DNA of 64,000 nt from Sphingomonas arvum (GCF_026013565.1 NZ_JAPDOB010000001.1:1204178-1268177); one strand, 5' to 3'; positions 9,389 to 18,926 are shown, counted from the first letter of the stretch. Notes: generated from the letters alone by a model not told the origin. Program-made: numbers and translations.

Positions 9389-10656
9389 TCGCCTCTCCGC
9401 CGCCGCCAGCCGGGCCGAGCCAGATAGGTAAGCCCCGCCAGCCAGCCCCTGATCTCGGCCGTCATCAGGCTCAGCCGCGTCCAACGGCCGTGCAGGAGCG
9501 AGCCTAGGCCGGTACGGACGAAATATTTCGGCAACTGCAGCCCGATCCGCCGCAGGTTGCCGCGATCGCCGAAGGCGTCGTGCTGCGCCACCAGCGCCGA
9601 CACATGACCCCGCATGTAGACCCGCACCTGGCTTTTCAGCTCCTGCCATTCCGAACGATGATGATGCAGCACCACCGCGCGCGGCTCGTACAGGCAGCTG
9701 CCGCCCAGCGCGAGCAAGCGGTACCAGAATTCGGAATCCTCCGAGCACCCCGAGGCACCCGCGCCGAGCCGCTCGTCAAACAGCCCCGCGCGATCGAACG
9801 CGGAGCGGCGGAAGGCCATGTTCGCCCCAGCACCGATCCGCCAGACGTGGGCGCCATGTGGCCGAGTCTCGGCAAAGAAGCGTTCGTCGAACAGCAGCGG
9901 CACGAACGAATTGCCGAACGCACCCAAGGCAAACTGGAAGTTGCGCTGGGCCTTCGTCCCGAGGGTCGCAGGTAGCACCAGGCCGGTGACGCACTCCACG
10001 TCATGCTGCCGGAAGGCTCGGCTTACCTCCGAGAGCCAGGCGGGATGCGGCTCCACATCGTCGTCGGTAAAGGCCAGCACAGGCCGGCGCGCGGCCCGGA
10101 TGCCAGCGTTGCGAGCCCGGCTCAGGCCTGGGGCAGGCTCGTGCACATAGTCGATCCCGCCATAGTTGGCGCATAGCGCTCTTGCCGAGCCGCTGGCGCT
10201 ATTGTCGACAACGATGAACTGGCCCGGCTCGCTCACCTGCCGGGGGAGGCTGGCAAGGCAGCGTTCCAGTGCCCGGGGCCGGTCACGCGTGCAGATGATA
10301 AGGGCAATATCGGAGGCATCGCAGGGCGGAAGGGATGTCAGCTCTTCGAGCCGCTCCTCGAGGTGGTCCATGGTCGCCGCACTCTGCAGGCTCAGGGCGC
10401 GATGAGGCTGCCCCTCGCTGCCGGCGACCAGCGGCGCGCCGAGCGCGGGCTCGCGGCCGGCCAACTGGCGGGCGAGCAGGTCCGCGGCAAGTGCGCGCAA
10501 CTGTCCGACGCCCAGCGGCAGCTCGCCCCGGGCGCTCGCTTTCGCGCCGATGGGCAAGTCCCCCCACCAGAACACGTCATAGACCAGCTCCGCGCTTGGA
10601 ACGGGCGGCTCTTTCCGGCGCAGATCCAGGTGCCGAATGGCGGCTGTTTCGCTCAT
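9373..10656 (-). CDS. Glycosyltransferase family 2 (with N-terminal extension)
   Basis: 427 aa. An N-terminal ~115-residue region of unknown fold precedes a GT-A domain beginning ALIICTRDRPRALERCLASL. The DxD-type metal site is in LAFTDDDVEPHPAW, and a later SEDSEFWYRLL gives the ED acidic motif. The ATG at 10656 overlaps the stop of the upstream GT2 by 4 bases. Both GT2s in this operon carry a similar N-terminal region (ELxxRLLAR / LRDLADREFAAKVLELR), suggesting a shared architecture. It is likely cytoplasmic or membrane-associated, transferring a sugar during surface-glycan assembly. Confidence 0.87.
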   Translation of the reverse strand: MSETAAIRHLDLRRKEPPVPSAELVYDVFWWGDLPIGAKASARGELPLGVGQLRALAADLLARQLAGREPALGAPLVAGSEGQPHRALSLQSAATMDHLEERLEELTSLPPCDASDIALIICTRDRPRALERCLASLPRQVSEPGQFIVVDNSASGSARALCANYGGIDYVHEPAPGLSRARNAGIRAARRPVLAFTDDDVEPHPAWLSEVSRAFRQHDVECVTGLVLPATLGTKAQRNFQFALGAFGNSFVPLLFDERFFAETRPHGAHVWRIGAGANMAFRRSAFDRAGLFDERLGAGASGCSEDSEFWYRLLALGGSCLYEPRAVVLHHHRSEWQELKSQVRVYMRGHVSALVAQHDAFGDRGNLRRIGLQLPKYFVRTGLGSLLHGRWTRLSLMTAEIRGWLAGLTYLARPGWRRRRGEWQKL

Positions 10657-11867
10657 GCAGCGCTCGCACGAATGGCCGCGACCCGCGCCTGGGAGCGGTC
10701 ATATTCGCCCCATACCCCCATTAGGCCGCCCCTCAGCTCCGCCAAGCCGAAGCTGGCGGCAGTGAGGTCGCCACGGCGCAGAGCACGCAACAAGGACCGC
10801 AGCTGATCAGCGAACCACCAGCGGACCATGGCCCGATGACGCTGCGCTAGGGCGCGGTCCGTGCGTCCGCTCTTCGCCAGGAACGCCATCAGACCGAGCC
10901 CCCAAGACCAGTACTGCCGCTTCAGCTCCGCCATCCCCTCGCGATGCTCGTGATAGACGGCGTAGTCCGGCTCGTAGATCATGGGCCGGCCGGAGCGCAG
11001 CACCCGATAGAAGATATCCAGGTCCCCGCCTCCGGGCAGCGGCGCGCCGGTGTCCAGCGCTTCGTCGAACCCGCCGAGGTCAAGCAGGAGCTGGCGATCG
11101 AACGCCATGTTGCAGCCCGCGCCGACCGAGCCCGCACCAACGGGGAACAGCGGATTGGCGTAGCTTTCCGAACGGAACTCGATGCGGCTGAAGCCCCGCC
11201 CGAAACCGCCGCGTTGCTCGAACAGCACCTGCGCCTCCGTGCTGAGCCGGTAGGGCAGGGCGAGCCCCGTGAACCCGCCCGCGTCAGGGCGGCTGCGCCA
11301 CGCTCTCGCGAGGCCACCCAGCCACTTCCGGTCCACCACGACATCGTCGTCGAGGTAAGCGAGCAGGTCGCCGGTTGCGGTTCGAAGTGCCGCATTGCGT
11401 CCGAAATTGAGCCCTGCTCGTGGTTCGTGAACGTACCGCGCGTCAGCGAAGCTCGCCACGGTACCCCGCGTGTCGTCGCTCGAGCCGTTGTCGACGACGA
11501 CTACCTCGACCGACCGGAAGGACGGGTCCGGATCGGCGACCTGAAGCGAGTGGAGTAGGCGGCCGAGCCGCGCGGCGCGGTTGCGGGTGCAGATGGCGAT
11601 GCTGAGGCTCGGCCGCTCGGCTGGAGGCTGAGGCTCGGGTAGCGCTGCTTCGAGCCGTAGCTCCAGCACCTTAGCCGCGAACTCACGGTCGGCGAGGTCC
11701 CGCAGCTGGGCGGAAGAAAGCGTCGCGCCAAGAGGAAGCTGGATCATCTGAAAGCCGGCCAGGCGCCCCTGCCAGCGGGCGATTATGCCGCACCCACCCT
11801 GGTCCGGCGCCAACCGGACGGGCTCCAGCGGGCGCGACAACTCGACCTCCAGCAGCTGGTACCCCAT
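10653..11867 (-). CDS. Glycosyltransferase family 2 (with N-terminal extension)
   Basis: 404 aa. An N-terminal region of about 95 residues is followed by a GT-A domain starting SIAICTRNRAARLGRLLHSL. It has DNGSSDDTRG, the metal-binding DLLAYLDDDVVVD, and GGGDLDIFYRVL near the acceptor side. The start codon shares one base with the stop of the ABC transporter gene (TGATG). It is a sister of the next gene and probably works in the same pathway. The donor and linkage cannot be told from sequence. Confidence 0.87.
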   Translation of the reverse strand: MGYQLLEVELSRPLEPVRLAPDQGGCGIIARWQGRLAGFQMIQLPLGATLSSAQLRDLADREFAAKVLELRLEAALPEPQPPAERPSLSIAICTRNRAARLGRLLHSLQVADPDPSFRSVEVVVVDNGSSDDTRGTVASFADARYVHEPRAGLNFGRNAALRTATGDLLAYLDDDVVVDRKWLGGLARAWRSRPDAGGFTGLALPYRLSTEAQVLFEQRGGFGRGFSRIEFRSESYANPLFPVGAGSVGAGCNMAFDRQLLLDLGGFDEALDTGAPLPGGGDLDIFYRVLRSGRPMIYEPDYAVYHEHREGMAELKRQYWSWGLGLMAFLAKSGRTDRALAQRHRAMVRWWFADQLRSLLRALRRGDLTAASFGLAELRGGLMGVWGEYDRSQARVAAIRASAA

Positions 11868-13672
11868 CAGCCAAGCACGCTCGCGCCCTGCTGCTGCAGT
11901 TCGTACATCTGCTCGAAACGGCCGTTTGCGCGAACCAAGGCTGCCGGCGGCCCTACTTCGACGATGGCACCATGCTCAATCACCACGACCTGATCGGCAC
12001 GCAGCACCGTGCTCAGACGGTGCGCGATGACGACGACGGTGCGCCCTTGCGAGAAGACAGCAAGCGCTTCCTGGAAGGCTCGCTCGGACTCGGGATCGAG
12101 CGCGTTGGTCGGCTCATCCAGCAACAGCACATCGGGGTCGCGCAGGATGGTTCGGGCCAGCGCGATCCGCTGGCGCTGGCCGCCGGACAGGCGGATCCCG
12201 CGATCCCCGACGATCGTTTGGTAACCCTCCGGCATGGCTTCGATGAACTCGTCGGCATGAGCCACCCTTGCGGCAGCCTTGATCTGGTCGTCCGACGCGC
12301 CCGGACGCGCGTAGGCGATGTTGGCCAGGATGGTGTCGTTGAACAGCTGCACGTCCTGCGACATCAGCGACAGGCGGCCGCGCCACGTCGCCAGCCGCAG
12401 TTGGTCCAGGCGGACGCCGTCGATCCTGATTTCACCGCCGCTCGGATCGTGGAAGCGGTGCAGCAGCGCCAGCAGGGTCGACTTGCCTGCACCCGACCGG
12501 CCCACGATTGCCGTCGTTTTCCCACCCGGGATGGTGAACGAGAGGTCTCGCAGCGCCAGCGCGCCAATTGGTGCGTAACCGAAATCTACGTTCCTGAGCT
12601 CGATGCCGTGCTTGACGGGCCCAGCTTCGAGCTCACCGTCGCGGAGGAACGGCGTACTAGTTTCCGCAAGCAGGTCGTCGACGTCGCGCACGGCGGCGGC
12701 GGCGCCATCCAGCGCGACCCGCGCCTCCATTAGCTCGCGGGCGGGTGCCTGCAGGCGATAGAGCAAGGTCAGGAAGGCGGCGAGCGAGGCGACGCCGACA
12801 CCGGTACGCTGGGCCACCAGGATCAGCCCGCCGATCAGCACCAGGATGCCGGCTTCCGTCAGTGGTCCCGGCAGGCCCCACAACAGGTCAAGACGCAGCA
12901 GCCGTCCGCGCACCCGATTGGACAGATCGGCGAACCGGGCCTCCTCGTCACGCTCACGGCCAAACGTCCGGATCAGTTGCAGCATCTGGATGCTCTCCCA
13001 GATGTGCAGACCGAACGCCTTGTTTTCACGCACGACCTCCTCACCAACCGCAGCGGCGCTGCGGGTGGTCATTCGGACGATCAGCCCACCGATGGCGAGG
13101 AACAGTGCGGCGAACAGCAGCAAACGGATCGAAACCAGAGCGAGCAGCGCGGAGAAGACCAGGATCGTCCCGACCGCGATGACCAGCCGAAACCCCAGCC
13201 CAAGCGCCTTCGACACCTGCCAGCTGTTTTCCGCCAGTGTCGTGACGATTTCGGACCGGCGATGACCCGGCCTATAATCGATGCAGCTGCTCAGGACCTG
13301 CTCAAACATGCGGCAGCGCAAGCGGTGCGCTACCTGTCCTTCCGTTCGCCGGCTCACTGACATGCCGCCAAAGGCTGCGGCGTTCTTCGCGACTACCAGC
13401 AGCCACAGCAAAGCGACGCTGAGGACCACCCGTTGCCCCGGCGATACGGGAGCCAGCAGGTCGGCGAAGCGTCGCTCCAGGCCACCGCCGGACCAGGAGC
13501 CTCCCGACAGGCTCTGGATCAGCGGAATGAACAGCAGCAGGGCGAGGCCTTCGAATACGGCGGCAAGTGCACCAAGGCCCAGCACAGCGGCCGTGGGTGC
13601 AACTGGTCGCTCGGCCAACCTCCAGGTGCGCCGGAGAGTGCCGTGAACGGCGGTCACCCCTTCCTTGATCAT
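11867..13672 (-). CDS. ABC exporter, fused permease and ATPase (MsbA/PglK-like)
   Basis: 601 aa from the ATG at 13672 (MIKEGVTAVHG). Six hydrophobic segments lie in residues ~30-320. The nucleotide-binding domain follows: Walker A IVGRSGAGKSTLLALL, Q-loop MSQDVQLFND, signature LSGGQRQRIALA, Walker B VLLLDEPTNALD and H-loop IAHRLST. This half-transporter dimerises and flips lipid-linked glycans or exports other amphipathic substrates. As the promoter-proximal gene of the glycan operon, it likely moves the product built by the downstream enzymes across the inner membrane (inference). Confidence 0.9.
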   Translation of the reverse strand: MIKEGVTAVHGTLRRTWRLAERPVAPTAAVLGLGALAAVFEGLALLLFIPLIQSLSGGSWSGGGLERRFADLLAPVSPGQRVVLSVALLWLLVVAKNAAAFGGMSVSRRTEGQVAHRLRCRMFEQVLSSCIDYRPGHRRSEIVTTLAENSWQVSKALGLGFRLVIAVGTILVFSALLALVSIRLLLFAALFLAIGGLIVRMTTRSAAAVGEEVVRENKAFGLHIWESIQMLQLIRTFGRERDEEARFADLSNRVRGRLLRLDLLWGLPGPLTEAGILVLIGGLILVAQRTGVGVASLAAFLTLLYRLQAPARELMEARVALDGAAAAVRDVDDLLAETSTPFLRDGELEAGPVKHGIELRNVDFGYAPIGALALRDLSFTIPGGKTTAIVGRSGAGKSTLLALLHRFHDPSGGEIRIDGVRLDQLRLATWRGRLSLMSQDVQLFNDTILANIAYARPGASDDQIKAAARVAHADEFIEAMPEGYQTIVGDRGIRLSGGQRQRIALARTILRDPDVLLLDEPTNALDPESERAFQEALAVFSQGRTVVVIAHRLSTVLRADQVVVIEHGAIVEVGPPAALVRANGRFEQMYELQQQGASVLG

Positions 13673-13856
13673 TACACTAAGCCCACTGGGTGCCTTGCCT
13701 TGCCCTGTCCCAAGCTGCTGGCGATCACGAGACGAGGGAGCGCCGGTAACGTTCCGGCTTCGTATCACAAAGAGACAGAAGTGGGATGTTTTTCCGCATC
13801 TTTCTGTGATTATGGGGGTTAGCGCATCGCGCCCCTACTCTGAAGGGGACGACATC
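13673..13856. promoter_or_regulatory. Divergent intergenic region between glycan operon and GT2 gene
   Basis: 184 bases between two divergent starts, so promoters in both directions are expected here. An imperfect inverted repeat is visible with arms ATCACA (13764-13769) and TGTGAT (13805-13810) and extra matches inward, about 35 bases apart. The order is the reverse of a CRP site, so that identity is not claimed. A GAAGGGGA Shine-Dalgarno-like stretch precedes the GT2 ATG. Confidence 0.35.
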
Positions 13857-14885
13857 ATGCCCGCCCGGCAGATGTGGTGCTCAGCGGGACGAAGGAGTTG
13901 CGTCGGCTTGCCCCTGGTCAGCGTCATCGTTCCGGCGTTCAATGCCGAGCGGACCATCGATCGTACGCTGCTCAGCGTGCGGTCGCAGACCCATCGCGAG
14001 CTCGAGATCATCGTGGTGGACGACGGCTCGTTCGACGCGACCGCGCAACACGTTCTAGCCCAGGCGGCCGAGGACTCCCGGATCCGGCTGGTCACTCAGC
14101 CCAACAATGGGGTCGCCGCCGCGCGCAACCGCGGGATCGCCGAGAGCTGCGCCGACTACGTGGCGCCAATCGACGCCGACGACCTCTGGCACCCAGAAAA
14201 GATCGCCCGGCAGTTGGCCGCCATGGACGGGCATGATGAGGTCGGGCTGGTGGCCACTGCCTATTGCGTGATCGACGAACATGACCGGGTCGTCGCTGAG
14301 ATCGGCGGCCGCCCGCCCCGAAGGACCGGCTTCAAGGACCTTTGCCGCCGCAATTTCATCGGCAACGGCAGCTCGGCCCTGATGCGCCGTTCGATGGTGC
14401 AGCAGGTTGGCGGGTATGATCGGACGCTGCGAGCCCGCGGTGGACAGGGTTGCGAGGATCTGAAGCTCTATCTTCAGCTTGCCGAGGGCTCGAAGATCTC
14501 GTTCCTGACCGATCCTCTCACCGCTTATCGCCGAGGGCCGGCGAACATGTCGGGAGACACGGCGCAGATGCTGCGCTCGTTCGACATGGTGGCCGACGAA
14601 TTCTGCGGCCGTCGGCCGGAACTGCGGCAATGCTTCAATGCCCACCGCGTCCACATGCTGTGCTGGCTGATCAATGGCACCCTGCGTTCCGGCAGCTATG
14701 CCCATGCCGCGCGCCTTGGCGGTCACCTGATCTCCACGCCGAGCCTGGCGCTGCCCCATGCCCTTGCGGGTGCGGCCAAGCGCCGGCTCAAAGTCGCGTC
14801 GGGCCGAGCGACAGGCAAGACCGCTCGTCGCCGCAAGCTCGGCTGGGTTCATCCCGTTGGCAGGTCAGGCGTATCGAACGCCTAA
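13857..14885 (+). CDS. Glycosyltransferase family 2
   Basis: 342 aa from the ATG at 13857, chosen because AGGGG lies about 9 bases upstream; the open frame extends further 5' without good signals. GT-A motifs: LVSVIVPAFNAERTIDRTLL, VVDDGSFDAT, GVAAARNRGI and the metal-binding APIDADDLWHPEKI, then GGQGCEDLKLYLQLAE with the ED pair. It is transcribed divergently from the five-gene glycan operon and probably belongs to the same biosynthetic locus. The basic C-terminus (RRLKVASGRATGKTARRRK) may contact membrane or nucleic acid. Confidence 0.87.
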   Translation: MPARQMWCSAGRRSCVGLPLVSVIVPAFNAERTIDRTLLSVRSQTHRELEIIVVDDGSFDATAQHVLAQAAEDSRIRLVTQPNNGVAAARNRGIAESCADYVAPIDADDLWHPEKIARQLAAMDGHDEVGLVATAYCVIDEHDRVVAEIGGRPPRRTGFKDLCRRNFIGNGSSALMRRSMVQQVGGYDRTLRARGGQGCEDLKLYLQLAEGSKISFLTDPLTAYRRGPANMSGDTAQMLRSFDMVADEFCGRRPELRQCFNAHRVHMLCWLINGTLRSGSYAHAARLGGHLISTPSLALPHALAGAAKRRLKVASGRATGKTARRRKLGWVHPVGRSGVSNA

Positions 14886-14901
14886 TCGAAGGGTAGGACG
14901 C

Positions 14902-14936
14902 TGGTGGACGCTCTAGAGCGCGAACCCAGGGTCCGC
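14902..14936 (-). repeat. Degenerate tRNA-Lys-like 3' end (possible old att remnant)
   Basis: Read ungapped against the tRNA-Lys 3' end at 32429 onward, this stretch in a 300-base gene-free gap (14886-15185) matches at roughly 30 of 37 positions. Matching parts include the CCA complement TGGTGGACGC and the T-arm core CGAACC. No mobility gene is adjacent. It is also partly self-complementary, so it may simply be a hairpin. Nothing else is recognised in the gap beyond unconvincing short open frames. Confidence 0.3.
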
Positions 14937-15185
14937 GCTTCGCAGCAATGTGCGTTCTTTAGTGCTTGTGGCCGCCTAGCACCCATCCTGAAGGCGCAAG
15001 GCGACTGAACGATAGGTCGTGATCTTACGCGGCTGACGAGCCGCCCTCAGGCATGGTCTGGCGCGGGTACTCGGGACCGCTCGATCCCGTGCCTTTCTTC
15101 ACCACGCTTTGATTGTTAACGCTCTTTCGGGGTGAGTAGCGGCCAACCTCGCTAGTGCGGCTGCAGTTGCTGGATTGAGTTGCGG

Positions 15186-18100
15186 ATGAACCTGCACGAC
15201 GCGTTATTACGAGAACCATCGCCTGGGTCCCTCCATGAAGGAGAGATGGCCAGGCTGGTGCGGGAGCACGACTGGTCGGCAACCCCGCTTGGTCCCATCA
15301 ACGGCTGGCCGCAGAGCCTTCGGACAGCTGTCGATCTCATGCTCAGCTCGCGCCAGCCAGTCTATGTTGCCTGGGGTCCGGAGCTCACCTCGATATACAA
15401 CGACGGCTACATTCCAATCCTGGGCGCCAAGCACCCGACCGGCTTGGGCCAGCCCTTCGACGAGCTCTGGTCTGAGATCCGAGAGGAATATCGCCCGCTG
15501 GTGAAAGCGGTGATGGCGGGCGCGGCGCAGCACTTCGTGGACCGGCCCGCTGCCCTTGCCGGCCGCGAGGGCGTCAAGGTCGGCTATTTCACATTCTCCT
15601 GGACGCCCCTGCGGGACGAGGATGGCGTGATCCGGGGCTTCCTCTGCAACGGTCTGGAGACGACGGAGAGAGTGGAAGCGGGCCGCTCATTCCGCCGCAT
15701 GTTTGAAGCTTCGCCCACGCCTTTCCTGGTCGTTGCGCCCGATGCGCCCCGCTTCACCATCGTCGAGGTCAACGACGCTTATCTGGCCGCCGTCATGCGG
15801 ACGCGCGAGGACCTTCTCGGCCGCGGCTTGTTCGAGGCGATGCCGGACAACCCCGATTTTGCGGGCGCTACGGGCGTCGGCAATCTCCGGGCCTCAATCG
15901 AGCGAGCGATCGCGAGCAAGCGTCCCGACACCATGCTTCGGCAGAGATATGACATCCCTCACCCGAGCGGCGGCTTCGAAGAGCGTTGGTGGGACCCCGT
16001 CAACTCGCCACTGCTGGACGAAGACGGCAAGGTCGAGGCGATCATCCACCATGTCGTTGACGTTACCCAAACGGCGAAAGCCGAGGAGGCGCTCCGCGAG
16101 ACGGCCGAGCGCAATGTCGAGATTCTCGAAAGCATCTCGGACGCCTTCTACGCGGTCGATGCTGAATGGCGGTTCACCTACATCAACCGGAAGGCCGAGC
16201 AATGGTGGGGCCGCTCCCGCGAGGAACTGCTCGGCAAGGTCTACTGGGATGAGTTCCCGCAGGCAGTCGGTTCGGAGCCGTACAAGGCGCATCTCAGAGC
16301 GGCGGAGACGCGCGAGCCCGTCCGAATTGAAAGCGTCTCGCCCATAATCGGTCGCTGGGTCGACATCAGCATCTATCCTGCCGACCAGGGTGGATTGAGC
16401 GTCTACTTCCGCGACATATCCGGGCGAAAGCAGATCGAAACTGCGCACCGCGAGAGCGAGGCGCGCTTCCGCAACATGGCCGACCACGCACCGGTCATGA
16501 TGTGGGTGACGAATGCCTTCGGTCGCTGCACCTACCTGAACCGCCGCTGGTACGAGTTCACGGGGCAGGCGGAGGGCGCAGGCGAGGGCTTCGGGTGGCT
16601 TGACGCAGTACATCCCGAAGATCGCCCGGCGGCGGAGGAGGCGTTCGTCTCCGCTAACGCCGAGTGTCGTGACTACCGGGTCGATTTTCGGCTCCGGCGC
16701 GCCGATGGGGTCTACCGCTGGTCCATCGATGCTGCGGCCGCGCGCTTCAGCGCGGACGGTGACTTCCTGGGCTACGTCGGCTCGGTCATCGACATCGATG
16801 AGCGTCGCGAAATGGAAGATGTCCTGCGCGAGCGCGAGGAGAGATTGAGGCTCGCCGTCGACAATGCCGAAGTCGGGTTTTGGGATGTCGACGTGGTCAA
16901 CGACGTGCTGATCTGGCCACCGCGCACCAAGGCCATGTTCGGCATCTCGCCCGACGTGCCGGTTACCATGCGCGACTTCTACGAGGGACTTCACCCCGAT
17001 GACCGGGACGCCACCTCCGAGGCCTACGCTGCGGCTGCCGATCCCAAGCAGCGCGCCCTTTACGACGTCGAGTATCGCACGATCGGCCAAGAGGATGGCG
17101 TGGTTCGTTGGGTGGCGGCCAAGGGCCGCGGGGTGTTCAAGGGCACGGGTGAGGACGCACGCTGCGTCCGGATCATCGGCACCGCCATCGACATCACGGC
17201 CCGCAAGACTACCGAGGATCGCCTACGCGAACTCAACGACAGGCTGGAAAGCGAAATCGAGGCGCGGACGGCAGAACGCAACCGCATCTGGGAGATGAGC
17301 CGCGACCTGTTCGCCGTGATGGGCTTCGATGGCCACCTGAAGGCCATCAATCCGGCATGGGAAAGCACGCTAGGCATGGACACGGCGACGCTGCTGTCGC
17401 TGCCATTCACCGAACAGGTGCACCCGGGGGATCATGACGCTGTAGAGGCGGCCATGGAGGTCCTTCTTCGAGGTGAGAGCGTCGGTCGCTTCGAAGACCG
17501 CCTGCTTCATGCTGACGGTTCGTGGCGCTGGATATCGTGGGCGCTCGTGCCCGAAGGCGACGTATTCTACGCGGTCGGCCGCGATGTCACGGCAGAGAAG
17601 GAAGCAGCGGCCGAGCTTGAGGCTGCGCAGGAAGCGCTTCGACAATCGCAAAAGATGGAAGCCATGGGTCAGCTCACCGGCGGCGTCGCCCACGACTTCA
17701 ATAACTTGCTTACGCCCATCGTGGGCTCTCTCGACATGCTTCAGCGACGCGGCGTCGGAAGCGAACGCGAGCAGCGACTGATTGCTGGCGCTGCCATGTC
17801 GGCGGAGCGCGCCAGAACGCTGGTCCAGCGCCTGCTCGCCTTTGCCCGCCGTCAGCCGCTGCAACCTGTCCCCGTTGATCTTCGCAAGCTCGTCACCGGC
17901 ATGGTCGACCTCGTAGCCAGCACGTCTGGGCCGCGGGTGAAGGTTGAGGTCGATCTTGCGCCCGAGAACCTGGCCGTGATTGCCGATCCCAATCAGCTTG
18001 AAATGGCGATCCTGAACCTCGCGGTGAACGCGCGGGACGCGATGCCGGATGGGGGTTCCCTGAACGTCGCTGCTCGCGAAGAGGCACTAGCGGACGGCGC

Positions 18101-18758
18101 CGCCCTGAGGCTTGAACCCGGCCGTTACGTGCGTCTCTCGGTTTCGGACAGCGGGGTCGGCATGGATGCGGGCACCGTCAGGCGTGCAGTTGAACCGTTC
18201 TTCTCGACCAAGGGTGTGGGCCGAGGCACGGGCCTGGGCCTGTCGATGGTACACGGACTCGCAGCGCAGCTGGGCGGCGCGATGAGAATCGACAGCCGCT
18301 TGGGTGTCGGGACAACTGTTGAGCTGTGGCTGCCTGTGTCCAAGGCGGTTGCACCTGAGGCGGAGCAAAGCAATCGCATGGTTGCTGCTGCAACCGCCGG
18401 GACCGCGCTTCTTGTAGATGACGAAGAGCTCGTTCGCGCGTCGACGGCCGACATGTTATTCGATCTTGGCTACGAGGTCCGGGAAGCAGCTTCTGCGGAG
18501 GAGGCGTTGCGGCTGATCGACAACGGCTTGGCAGCGGACGTGGTGGTGACCGATCACCTCATGCCAGGGCTCACCGGCACTGAATTGGCAAGGATCCTCA
18601 AGGAGCGCCAGCCGGCAGTGAAGATCCTCGTGATTTCGGGCTATGCCGAGGACGAAGGGGTGTCGGCTGACCTGCCGCGACTGACCAAGCCGTTCCGCCA
18701 GGCCGAACTAGCAGACAGCCTTGCCAATCTGACTGGAGTGGGCGGCACACCTTCTTGA
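15186..18758 (+). CDS. Multi-PAS hybrid sensor histidine kinase with C-terminal receiver
   Basis: About 1190 aa from the ATG at 15186; a TTG two codons upstream is also possible. The N-terminal ~150 residues (MARLVREHDWSATPLGPI, then GYFTFSWTPLRDEDG) form a PAS-like sensor common in sphingomonad and rhizobial kinases. About five PAS/PAC repeats (residues 160-810) follow. HisKA has H836 in GVAHDFNNLL, HATPase_c has SDSGVGMD and GRGTGLGLS, and the terminal REC has D1123 in VVTDHLMPG. No membrane segment is seen. Core and receiver closely match the kinase at 3002-7393, so the two are paralogues with different sensor arrays. Confidence 0.9.
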   Translation: MNLHDALLREPSPGSLHEGEMARLVREHDWSATPLGPINGWPQSLRTAVDLMLSSRQPVYVAWGPELTSIYNDGYIPILGAKHPTGLGQPFDELWSEIREEYRPLVKAVMAGAAQHFVDRPAALAGREGVKVGYFTFSWTPLRDEDGVIRGFLCNGLETTERVEAGRSFRRMFEASPTPFLVVAPDAPRFTIVEVNDAYLAAVMRTREDLLGRGLFEAMPDNPDFAGATGVGNLRASIERAIASKRPDTMLRQRYDIPHPSGGFEERWWDPVNSPLLDEDGKVEAIIHHVVDVTQTAKAEEALRETAERNVEILESISDAFYAVDAEWRFTYINRKAEQWWGRSREELLGKVYWDEFPQAVGSEPYKAHLRAAETREPVRIESVSPIIGRWVDISIYPADQGGLSVYFRDISGRKQIETAHRESEARFRNMADHAPVMMWVTNAFGRCTYLNRRWYEFTGQAEGAGEGFGWLDAVHPEDRPAAEEAFVSANAECRDYRVDFRLRRADGVYRWSIDAAAARFSADGDFLGYVGSVIDIDERREMEDVLREREERLRLAVDNAEVGFWDVDVVNDVLIWPPRTKAMFGISPDVPVTMRDFYEGLHPDDRDATSEAYAAAADPKQRALYDVEYRTIGQEDGVVRWVAAKGRGVFKGTGEDARCVRIIGTAIDITARKTTEDRLRELNDRLESEIEARTAERNRIWEMSRDLFAVMGFDGHLKAINPAWESTLGMDTATLLSLPFTEQVHPGDHDAVEAAMEVLLRGESVGRFEDRLLHADGSWRWISWALVPEGDVFYAVGRDVTAEKEAAAELEAAQEALRQSQKMEAMGQLTGGVAHDFNNLLTPIVGSLDMLQRRGVGSEREQRLIAGAAMSAERARTLVQRLLAFARRQPLQPVPVDLRKLVTGMVDLVASTSGPRVKVEVDLAPENLAVIADPNQLEMAILNLAVNARDAMPDGGSLNVAAREEALADGAALRLEPGRYVRLSVSDSGVGMDAGTVRRAVEPFFSTKGVGRGTGLGLSMVHGLAAQLGGAMRIDSRLGVGTTVELWLPVSKAVAPEAEQSNRMVAAATAGTALLVDDEELVRASTADMLFDLGYEVREAASAEEALRLIDNGLAADVVVTDHLMPGLTGTELARILKERQPAVKILVISGYAEDEGVSADLPRLTKPFRQAELADSLANLTGVGGTPS

Positions 18759-18837
18759 GCAAACTCTCCAGCTCCACATTCTGCGTGCCGCGCAACAGAG
18801 TAGCTCCTCCCATTGCGCCGACCTGCTCGAAGTTGAA

Positions 18838-18880
18838 GAGAAGGCCGCAAGCACATGCCCGCGGCCTCCTCTTTGACTTT
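18838..18880 (+). terminator. Candidate bidirectional rho-independent terminator
   Basis: Stem arms at 18838-18848 and 18861-18871 pair over 11 positions with one mismatch (GAGAAGGCCGC with GCGGCCTCCTC) around a 12-base loop. TTTGACTTT follows on the plus strand, and a moderately U-rich tail lies on the other side. It sits between the hybrid kinase and the convergent PAP2 gene, where a shared terminator would be expected. Confidence 0.5.
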
Positions 18881-18926
18881 CTGCCTTAAGCGTCGATGTT
18901 GCGGATCGGCATGGTTTCTCAGTTCG

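Noticed and set aside
13764-13810. CRP/FNR-type operator between the divergent glycan genes
   Set aside because: The half-sites are in the reverse order (ATCACA then TGTGAT) and about 35 bases apart, not the TGTGA-N6-TCACA spacing.
15025-15282. An 85-codon minus-strand frame upstream of the second hybrid kinase
   Set aside because: It overlaps the kinase N-terminus, lacks a convincing ribosome site and has no recognisable motif.
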